Shown: piece after piece, positions 56,297 to 64,000 of the stretch
Layout: each line of letters opens with the position of its first letter
How positions within the stretch are numbered: the first letter of the stretch is position 1
NCBI GenBank assembly: GCA_018340805.1
Contig: JACMZG010001914.1
Span: 10,671,620-10,735,619, forward strand
Source: Microvelia longipes
Lineage: Eukaryota; Arthropoda; Insecta; Hemiptera; Veliidae
Length of the DNA stretch: 64,000 bases
Reading direction: 5' to 3'
Program-made: the position numbers and the translations under genes
The notes under the pieces: model-generated
Told to the model about the DNA's origin: nothing
Database searches by the model: none
The model's input: only the letters and a program-made list of their open reading frames with translations

Positions 56297-56467
56297 CAAT
56301 TTATAACAGTCCAACAGCTCTAAAGGAATATTTTAATATTTAACAAAACAACTGTAACAATGAACTTTACTGATTTCACTGACTTAAATCAAATTCGTTA
56401 AAGTTAATTGTTTGTTTTTATCATTTATACGTTGATGGTAGAAGATTATGTTAGTAAACAGTAAAAT

Positions 56468-57055
56468 GAGATTTTATCTCCAGACTGTGTATAATGTAAA
56501 GTTTATTGACTAGTTTTTAGGGAGTAAAGAACCACTTTTTCTCCCTTGGGAATAAAAAGTGTTTCCTAATATTTGATTATTAGAGCTAATTATATCAATT
56601 TTTAGGGGAGTGGTATTCTCTAAATCTATACAGGTGACCGATCAATTTTTTGTAATTTTTCCGAGGGTCACACCCTCAAAATTTATAAGGGGGAGCCGAA
56701 CAAAAAAATGTTTTTATTGGCTCAAAATCCGTTTCAGGTCAAAAGAAGTTGTTTAAAGCTTATAATTTTTTTTTGTTTTTTTTTGGGGCGACACCCCCAA
56801 AATTAGAATAAAATACAACAAAACTTGTTAAAATGAAATCAAAGTCTGTAGATAAAATTTTGTATGCACCTTGGGAGTAAAATTAGATTTTCCCCCTCGT
56901 AATTACTCCCTCGCCTTTGCCTCGGGCGTTAAACACATAAATCCTTCGGCTTTGCCTCGGGAGTTAAATACTTTGGTTCCCTCGGCTTACGCCTTAAGAA
57001 CCAACTGCTCAGGGAAATAATAGCATTCTTTACTCCCTTGGTGCATAAATAACTA
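56468..57055 (+). repeat. CTCGGCTTCGCCTCGGGAGT repeat (copy 2)
   Basis: Near full-length second copy of the 15262-15990 repeat, with the same landmarks from TTTTATCTCCAGACTGTGTA to CCCTTGGTGCATAAATAACT. Shorter in the middle. Confidence 0.75.
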
Positions 57056-58385
57056 TTATTGCTGCAAACATTTATTTATTGACAAGCTAATCGAGTCAAT
57101 AAGTAATTTCTGAAGTTATAAACATACATTAAAAAAGTTAATAGTTCACTTTACTTACCATTTTGCGTATTAGCTGTAAATTAAAATGTTACATTAAAGT
57201 AAATGTTATATTGTCTTAAACATGAAAAAAAATCATTCTTTACTGACATTTTTGAGGCTGTAAAGGAGACATTTTATCGCCTTCCTCAAAAAAATATATA
57301 TTTTATTTTATCTTGTTCTAAATCATCATTTCAGTAACATAAATCCACAATTCTTTTCTTATGTATATTTTCATCCTCCCGAAAAAAAATGAAAAGTCTC
57401 AATTTCTCATATTTTAAGTATATATCAGACGTCAAAAGCAGGCATATTTTATATTGCGCACCTTTCCAACACAAATTCTATCTATTTTCATTTTTTTCTG
57501 AATTGACACTAAGTTAAGCTGATATATTAGATGTAATATTTTAACAATACAGAACTCTTTACTTACATAAAAGATATAAACGCGGGCTATTTTTTATATT
57601 TTATCTACTTCTTGCACATAATGTTAACATGTAAACTTGTTAACAAAAAAATCAAGAGGGTTCCTTTATAGCTCTGTGATAACACTCCAAAATTGATTCT
57701 TTCAGTGGTTTCTTTCGAAACGCCTGAAACGGATAATTACGGTTTCGGAATGTTTTGCAAACACAATACTTTTCTTATATACCTACGGTATAAATAAGGA
57801 AAAGTAAAAATGTAAAAAAACTAATTAAAATATTGAAAGGTAATAATTCCCCCGTTTTTATACTTTTTACAAATTGATACATTTTTCTGACCTAAATGAA
57901 AATCCTATTCCCTACGATTCAATTAAAAAATCAATATTTCCCATTTTTCTCCAGGAGTGGTGTTTTCCTGAAATAATAGCTAGAAATACGGCATATTCAT
58001 GTCATTTATTACGGTTTGCAGAAGTGAATCGAAAATATATTACCTCTTAGGGACAATTTCTGATTCGTTAAACGATTTTTTTTCGTTATTTATTACCTTA
58101 TTTTTTACGCGTAATTTAATTTTACTTTAAAAGTGTGTCAAAGAAAAAAATATTGTTTTATTCCCTTTTTAAAAAAGATTTTGGAAAATCTTTAAAAAAA
58201 GCCAAGAAATAAGTAGGAACTAAATTAAAACTACTTCTTAATTAATGTGCTTAAATAATTGTTGAAGACTAAATTTTGGATTTGGAGTTAGTCCTAAAAA
58301 GTAAGTCCTATCCTCGATATCTTCAGATATTGAAGTGTTCAATGTTTGTAATCTTTAATTTACTAACAAATAACAACACCAAAAT
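57056..58385. other. AT-rich DNA with one 5S-family fragment
   Basis: 57700-57810 is an inverted 5' fragment of the 5S-like family (CGCCTGAAACGGATAATTAC, CAAACACAATACTTTTCTTA). Otherwise nothing recognised. Confidence 0.5.
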
Positions 58386-58460
58386 CTTTCCGCAAAACGT
58401 TTATTAAAACCAGAGCCGGCTTTCGAACTCACGATCATTATCAGTGCCTAGCCAACAAAT
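58386..58460 (-). repeat. Penelope-type repeat fragment with hammerhead-like core
   Basis: The minus strand reads GGCACTGATAATGATCGTGA, GTTCGAAAGCCGGCTCTG. AGCCGGCT is self-complementary and C follows. The box CTGATAA differs from CUGANGA by one base. Confidence 0.5.
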
Positions 58461-59516
58461 ATTAAAGAAATAAACTAAAAATGCAATATATAATGTAGTA
58501 AAAATATAAAAAACTACGTAATAATAGATAAACTTAAAAATAAATTTTTTTTGGGAGTCAAAAAATACTCCACTGCTCAGTTTTCTGTTAATTTAATTTA
58601 TTATTTTATAACCTATTAAATATTTTTTTAAAGTAAGTTTTGTTTAAAAAAAATGTCGAAACAATTATACTTGGATAATGCGATTCAAAATCGGTCACTT
58701 TGCTCGGCAATATCGTAGGAAGCATATTAGTCCTGTCCTTAACTAAAGATGTGCTTATAGTTATTGTTGTGGTCTGTTGACAGCGCTTGAAATTTAGTGC
58801 GGGAAGTGTTATTAGTGTTAAGACGACGTCCCTTCACGCCGCGTAGCAGCTACGGACCCAATAGCCTATATTTTTGTTTTAAATAAATCTCTTTTGTAAC
58901 ATTGTGATTTGTGACATCATATATCGCAGCATGTTGCTTTTATTATTTATATCTTTTATTCTGTGCATAATTATTTAAAACAATTATATAAATTTATAAT
59001 TTTACATACTATTTCTTTGTTTCAGGTAAATCATTTTGAATATTAAGATGATAAATTACGGAAAAAATGTCTTTCATTTAAAGGTAAGATATATAGTTAA
59101 GTTTAAGCACTCACTTCTCTTAGGTATTTATTTAGCAATATGATTTGGAACTAAGCATCTCTTAGCTTAGAATATAGAACTATGCTCCTCCTTGCTTAGA
59201 ATATAGAAAAAAGGTTACTATATTGAACTAAGCTTAGACGATGAAACTTGGTTTTTCTAAGCTTAGAGTATAGATTAAGCTTCCTTTTGTCAAGTGCCAT
59301 AGGTAATTAAAAATACATAGTTACTGAATAATTACGCTTATAGTTACTGGAGAATTACGCTAATTGTTTTACACTATGATTAAATGCACATCTTTAACTT
59401 TAGTGGAAGCGAATTAATTTTCCTATATTTCAATAACAATAATCTTATTAAAAATTGACAACTTCAATCCTTCAAAAATAATACAAAAAATAATATAAAT
59501 TCCTCGCCTTGCGACA
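58461..59516 (-). repeat. Region containing the 3' LTR of BEL/Pao element 2
   Basis: On the minus strand the integrase ORF is followed by GGCGGGAG (polypurine-like) and TGTCGCAAGGCGAGG at 59516, the likely LTR start. The other end of the LTR cannot be fixed because the 5' LTR lies beyond the window. A short repeat, CTAAGCTTAGAATATAG, occurs four to five times at 59145-59285 and probably belongs to the LTR. Further left (58750-58860) is a fragment resembling a family M MITE end (CTGTTGACAGCGC). Confidence 0.5.
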
Positions 59517-59533
59517 CTCCCGCCGAATAAAGT

Positions 59534-61222
59534 TCAGATTTCAGTATTGTCTTCATTTGCTGAGCATTGAACCTTTTCGCTCTCATCGTCTTCTGCATCC
59601 CTTTCATTTATTTCGAGAGGTACAATTTTTGATATCGACCGTATGACTCTATTACCGCTAGCCAGTCTTATTTCTACTTTTCGGATCTGACCGTCATTTG
59701 AAGAAATAGTCTTTTCAATCACCCCTAACTTCCAATTCAGTCGCGAACATTCTTCTTCCAAAACTACCACCTCCCCGACTCGAAGTTTGTTCGCTGTACC
59801 TCTTCCTGTATTTCTGTGTCTGTTTGATCTTTCTCTTAGTATAGTTAGGTAGTCTTTTGTCCATGTTTTCCAAAAGCTATTTAGTAATTGCTGGCCTCTC
59901 TTCCAAATGTTCGTTAATGATATTTTTTCGTTATTTAAGTTTAGATTGTCTTGCTTTATATCTGTTTTAAGTCCAATAAAGTGGGCCGGTGTTAAAACAT
60001 TTGCTTCTGCTTCTTCTGAAGGTACGTGCACTAATGGTCTTGAATTTATAACTGATTCAACTTCAGTCAGTACCGTGTACAACTGACTTAAAGTTAATCT
60101 AGACCTTCCTATTGTTTTCTTTAAGGCTCTTTTGACTACACCGACCATCCTCTCGAATACACCACCGGTCCATGGGGCGTGGGGTGTTGTAAAAACCCAC
60201 TCGATGTTAGATATGTTTCCGTCTCGTTGTAAGTCATTCTCTGTCATGTCCTCCGTTAGTACTGTCTTAGCTAAATAAAATTGCTTGGCATTATCTGATA
60301 AAATCATCTCCGGTGTTGTACGCCTAGCACAGAATCGCTTTAAACTTAACAAAAATTCTACTGTGGTCATATTCCAAACTATTTCTAAGTGTACCGCCCT
60401 AGTTGTTAAACATGTATATAAACATACCCAACATTTTTCATACGGACATTCATTTTTAAGATACAAAGGTCCGAAAAAATCTATCGCTACATTTTTAAAA
60501 CTTACGTTTTTGGTGACTCTATAATCAGGTAGTGGAGGAAATGGCTTTAGCTTAAAACTATGACCGTCTATTTTCTTACATGTAACACATTTTCTTAAAA
60601 TATTTTTTACCGCCTGTCTCCCTTGTGGGATCCAATACTCTTTCCTTACCTCATTTAAGGTGTGGTCAGTCCCTGAATGTAACAATTTTGTGTGGATATC
60701 TTTTATCACTAATTTAGTGTAATAATGCTTATTCGGAAGTAAAATAGGAAATTTCGTTTCATATTTTAACTTAGAATTTTGAATCCGACCTAAACACCTA
60801 AGAACTCCATTTTCATCTACCCATAACCCTAGTTTGCTTACTAATTCGTTGTTTTTCTTTTCTAAAATTAAATTGATCTCTTTTGAAAAAACATTACTTT
60901 GAATGTATTTTTCCCACATAATTTTACTTTCTATAATTTCTGCAATTTTTATAGGTCCTTTTATATATTGTTGTTTTTTCAACCCTTTCACAAACCTGTT
61001 ACAATAAACAGTTATTCTTAAAATTTTTTGATGTTCGTTATATTTTTCTAAAATTAACCCAAATGGTGCTGTATGTATCCTTTCACTTTCCGTCTTCCTG
61101 TCCGTTTCGTTTAAATTTACTATTTCAATTTCTTGTGTTACCTCTGCTTCATTTCCTTTCTGCCCACTAGTTGGCCATTCACTTATCGGGTACGTGAGCC
61201 ATTTGGGGCCGTTCCACCACAA
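59534..61222 (-). CDS. BEL/Pao element 2, integrase and C-terminal region
   Basis: 562 open codons. The N-terminal 140 residues are the linker after RNase H (WWNGPKWL, WVDENGVLRCLGRI). A zinc-binding HHCC motif follows (about 177-215: HTKLLHSGTDH...CVTC), then the DDE core with D in VAIDFFGPL (about 250), D in MILSDNAKQF (about 310) and E in GGVFERMVGVV (about 355), with CLTTRAVHLEI between. The rest has the NSRPLVHV motif and a DUF5641-like tail (SFWKTWTKDYLTILRER, LRVGEVVVLEEE, VEIRLASGNRVIRSISKIVP). All catalytic residues are present and the frame is intact over this length, so it is much younger than the 21-27 kb element. It belongs to a polyprotein, so its first Met is not a real start. 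Confidence 0.9.
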   Translation of the reverse strand: MWWNGPKWLTYPISEWPTSGQKGNEAEVTQEIEIVNLNETDRKTESERIHTAPFGLILEKYNEHQKILRITVYCNRFVKGLKKQQYIKGPIKIAEIIESKIMWEKYIQSNVFSKEINLILEKKNNELVSKLGLWVDENGVLRCLGRIQNSKLKYETKFPILLPNKHYYTKLVIKDIHTKLLHSGTDHTLNEVRKEYWIPQGRQAVKNILRKCVTCKKIDGHSFKLKPFPPLPDYRVTKNVSFKNVAIDFFGPLYLKNECPYEKCWVCLYTCLTTRAVHLEIVWNMTTVEFLLSLKRFCARRTTPEMILSDNAKQFYLAKTVLTEDMTENDLQRDGNISNIEWVFTTPHAPWTGGVFERMVGVVKRALKKTIGRSRLTLSQLYTVLTEVESVINSRPLVHVPSEEAEANVLTPAHFIGLKTDIKQDNLNLNNEKISLTNIWKRGQQLLNSFWKTWTKDYLTILRERSNRHRNTGRGTANKLRVGEVVVLEEECSRLNWKLGVIEKTISSNDGQIRKVEIRLASGNRVIRSISKIVPLEINERDAEDDESEKVQCSANEDNTEI

Positions 61223-61673
61223 ATCACGTAACTCCTCTATTTCTGCTCATCTCGTTGCTAAATCTGCCGGGTTTTCTTCACTTTTTACGTATCCAAATTT
61301 TATCTCTTTGTGATTGTTTATTTCCTCTATTCTTCTCTCAACAAAAACAGGTAAAGGTTTTTTCGATGTTTTCCAATGAAGAACGCACTGTGAATCTGTA
61401 TACAAATATGATTGTTTTCCCCTTAAGTTTATACTGTCGGCCACAAATTTTAATATTCTCACCCCTATTACTGTTCCTAGTAATTCTAGCCTTGGAATCG
61501 AAGTTTCTTTTAAAGGCACTCACCTACATTTTGCAAACAAAAAAACCGTTTTATTAACGTTTTCCTCTTCGTATACGCCGTAAACTATTGCTGCATAAGC
61601 GTACTTGGATGCGTCAGTAAAACAAACAAGTGTCATATTTTCACATGTTTCCCCGTAGTATTTTGGTATATAT
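61223..61673 (-). pseudogene. BEL/Pao element 2, RNase H region with stops
   Basis: 61519-61247 reads the RNase H block (PLKETSIPRLELLGTVIGVR, YLYTDSQCVLHWKTS, VKSEENPADLATR). It is in the same frame as the integrase but divided from it by one TGA at 61245-61247. Upstream, another TGA near 61522 precedes VPLKETS. The connection domain (LVCFTDASKYAYAAIVYGVY) continues to about 61672, where a transposon interrupts the element. Confidence 0.85.
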
Positions 61674-62869
61674 GGTACTTTTCCAGATTAGGTGTTCCCT
61701 ATTTTAAAGGCCAAAAAAATAAAAACGCGACCAATGGGAACTAGCGGGTTAATAGGAGGGGAAAATACTCTACAAAATGGATGAATATAACTGTTCCATA
61801 AGTCACATTTAGAGGTTAAATATATTTATGTATAAAAACAAGGGAATATACATTTTAATTAATTAATACAAACAAGTTCAGTCTATTTCACCAGCTTCCA
61901 ATTCTTCATTCCGTAGATGGAATAGGAGATCCTCTTGGAAATAGACGCCAAAGTTTTGAATGACGTGGATCAGCGAGTAGCATCTCCTAGCTACTGGTTT
62001 GATGAAATCTCTGTTCATTAACCTAAAAAGTAAAAAACAAAAATTTATAATAAAATAATATCATAAATTGTAATATCTTTTAAGATGAAAATGTATTATA
62101 ATTATTATAATACATTCTAATCATTTGAATATATTTAGTTTATGTATTCAAGATGCAGGAAAAACGCGAAGTTCCATAAAAAGCATTTATCTTAGTACTA
62201 AACAATTTTTAACAAATTTCAAAAAACAGTGATACAAATATTTATAAATAGGCAAACTAAATTATAACCAAATATTTCCAGATTTAATAGATTAGGAAAA
62301 ACTACTAAAATAAACTAATTATATTTAGTATATAATTAATAAAAGGAAGGAAACACTTACCTTGTAACCATAGATTGAAGTTCCCGTCTGATTTATTGAG
62401 AGTATTCAAAAAGTGCGGTTCCTTTTAACTGATTCATTTTTAATAAATCTATTTCAATAAATAAGAATAAATAATGAAAAGTGAAGTGATATGTAAAATA
62501 GAAATGTCAAAAAGCTGTATTGACATATTAATGTATTAATATAAATAAAGAACTTTCATTAAGTCATTGTAACGCTTAAAATTAGAGTGCATGAAAGAGA
62601 AAGAAATAAAATGATCGAGAACGGGATACCTCAGAGCTTTTTGTCTCTGTAATTATTTCCCTATGCTTAAGTTCACACATATTGGCACTCAATTCGCTCT
62701 CTATTTAATCTTATGAAAAAAACTGCAACAGTCCCAAAGGTTCATGTAGTGGCAATTTCGATGCTGCTAAACCCGAGGGATATGACAAAACCCATGGATA
62801 CACTTTCCGTGTTAAAAAAAATATCTATATTAGTTTATTAGAGAACAATTAAACTGAAGAAGAATCCCA

Positions 62870-63555
62870 TAACCTTTTTCCAGACTAGATGACACCTTTT
62901 AATTTTATAACATTGAGAGGACACCTAGACTGGAAAAGGATCCCTATAGCCTCTTTTCCAGATTAGATGACACCTATCAATCTATTATAACATTGAGGGG
63001 ACACCTAAACTGGAAAAGGATCCCTAGAGCCTCTTTTCCAGATTAGATGAACCTTTCAATCTATTATAACATTGAGGGGACACCTAGACTGGAAAAGGAT
63101 CCCTATAGCCTCTTTTCCAGATTAGATGACACCTATCAATCTATTATAACATTGAGGGGACACCTAAACTGGAAAAGGATCCCTATAGCCTCTTTTCCAG
63201 ATTAGATGACACCTTTCAATCTATTATAACATTGAGGGGACACCTAAACTGGAAAAGGATCCCTATAGCCTCTTTTCCAGATTAGGTGACACCTTCAATC
63301 TATATAACATTGAGGGGACACCTAAACTGGAAAAGGATCCCTATAGATTAGATGACCTTTCAATTTTAACATTGAGGGGACACCTAAACTGGAAAGGATC
63401 CAGCCTCTTTTCCAGATTAGGTGACACCTTTTAAGCTATCGAAACATTGTGAGGTCACCTAAACTGGAAAAGGATCCCTATAGCCTCTTTTCCAGATTAA
63501 GTGACACCTTTTAAGCTATTGAAACATTGTGGGGTCACTTAGACTAGAAAATGAT
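62870..63555. repeat. 80-bp satellite built from transposon terminal sequence
   Basis: Eight to nine units. Each contains TTTTCCAGATTAGATGACAC followed by TCAATCTATTATAACATTGA and GGGGACACCTAAACTGGAAA, that is, a TIR and its inverse head to head. Some units are shortened (63340-63400). Confidence 0.88.
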
Positions 63556-63559
63556 TTTT

Positions 63560-63735
63560 TGAAGGTTAATATATCCATTTTTCAGTGTATTATCCCCCAC
63601 CAATAAACCCCCTGGTTCCCATCAGTCCGGAAAGATTGCAAATGAAAGGAAAATGTATCCATTTCCCAGTGTATTATCCCCCACCCATAAACCCCCTAGT
63701 TCCCATCAGTCCCGTATGATTGCAAATTATTGGAA
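63560..63735. repeat. Tandem duplication of subterminal sequence (about 87 bp)
   Basis: Two copies of TATCCATTTNNCAGTGTATT, ATCCCCCACCNATAAACCCC, CTNGTTCCCATCAGTC, inverse to the left subterminal part of the same transposon. Confidence 0.85.
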
Positions 63736-63869
63736 AATATATCCATTTTATAATTAATTAATGTTCAAAAAGTAAATAAACACAAGTGACACCTAAACTA
63801 TCTATTTACCATATGACACCAAAGCTAGTTTAGATGACCCCTAAGGGGACACCTAATCTGGAAGAGTGC

Positions 63870-64000
63870 CTGGTAAAATTCGGTATATTAGTCAGATTAT
63901 TATAAATATCGTCCCATTCTTGTTTCAGGCTGTCATTGATTATTTCATCCCACTCACATTTCGATAGCCAAATATTCCTAATTAGTATTTTTGCTCCTAT
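63870..64000 (-). pseudogene. BEL/Pao element 2, RT-RNase H connection (partial)
   Basis: Minus-strand frame entering from the window edge reads IGAKILIRNIWLSKCEWDEI, then KQEWDDIYNNLTNIP. It parallels the KIWRSRAGWDEVIDEEL block of the first BEL element. It is the upstream continuation of 61223-61673, cut by the inserted transposon. The remainder of the element lies beyond 64000. Confidence 0.8.

Larger units (their letters stand above)
61674..63856. mobile_element. TIR DNA transposon inserted in BEL/Pao element 2
   Basis: The left end is GGTACTTTTCCAGATTAGGT (61676). The right end, inverted, is GGCACTCTTCCAGATTAGGT (63868-63849). The flanks begin TGGTA on both sides (TGGTATAT left, TGGTAAAA right), a possible degraded 8-bp duplication. 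Subterminal sequences are also inverted: CCAATGGGAACTAGCGGGTT near 61734 against AACCCCCTAGTTCCCATCAG near 63685. No transposase frame was found, so it is non-autonomous. It splits the retrotransposon coding region, whose other part resumes at 63870. A terminal fragment of the same family is at 15.05 kb. Confidence 0.78.

Noticed and set aside
60285..61557. Plus-strand frames over BEL/Pao element 2
   Set aside because: Antisense shadows of the integrase and RNase H coding sequence.

Overview
This is an AT-rich eukaryotic chromosome window made almost entirely of mobile and repetitive DNA. BEL/Pao retrotransposons are known only from animals. Together with a Polinton/Maverick, palindromic MITEs, tRNA- and 5S-like short repeats and a jockey-like LINE remnant, they point to a metazoan, most likely an arthropod (probably an insect). 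I cannot name the species. No bacterial feature, CRISPR array, rRNA gene or intact tRNA gene was seen, and I could not support any intact host protein-coding gene.

Layout. 1-1288: AT-rich DNA with a short tandem repeat. 1295-11254: a Polinton/Maverick bounded by a perfect 6-bp target duplication (GTGACG), with 5'-AG...CT-3' ends and TIRs of about 1 kb. The only gene it carries is a broken protein-primed family B DNA polymerase on the minus strand. It also holds a second, indel-rich copy of its right half, an embedded TIR copy, a single N and a 1,000-base gap, so part of its structure may be an assembly artefact. 11.3-21.2 kb: repeat mosaic (microsatellites, fold-back elements, a SINE nested in a TIR element, 5S-like repeats). 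21247-28266: a 58-bp satellite split by a complete but decayed BEL/Pao element (21384-27648) with 126-bp LTRs, a 5-bp duplication, a tRNA-Phe-type primer binding site, a polypurine tract, and gag, protease, RT, RNase H and integrase remnants. 28.3-58.6 kb: AT-rich DNA carrying dispersed SINEs, MITEs, microsatellites, a LINE remnant and many small ribozyme-like repeats. 58.6-64 kb: a second, better preserved BEL/Pao element on the minus strand, interrupted at 61.68-63.86 kb by a TIR transposon whose interior is an 80-bp satellite built from its own terminal sequence.

The most interesting theme is hammerhead-ribozyme architecture. At 50197-50237 a complete type-III-like hammerhead can be drawn: a 6-bp stem III, GUC, a very short stem I, CUGAUGA, a 4-bp stem II and GAAA. 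It sits in a 316-bp unit flanked by direct repeats, like the small retrozymes of animals. Separately, palindromic fold-back elements (12.3, 13.9, 35.9, 46.9, 53.1, 53.5 and 56.1 kb) and single copies (32.4, 48.4 and 58.4 kb) carry cores of the form CUGANGA-U-stem-GAAA followed by a self-complementary stem III (such as ACCGGU or AGCCGGCU) and UH. That matches the minimal dimer-forming type I hammerheads described in Penelope-like elements. One of these elements has a perfect 12-bp target duplication. A second theme is a family of roughly 750-bp repeats containing a 5S rRNA-like internal promoter region. All of this is read by eye; folding and database searches would be needed to confirm it.
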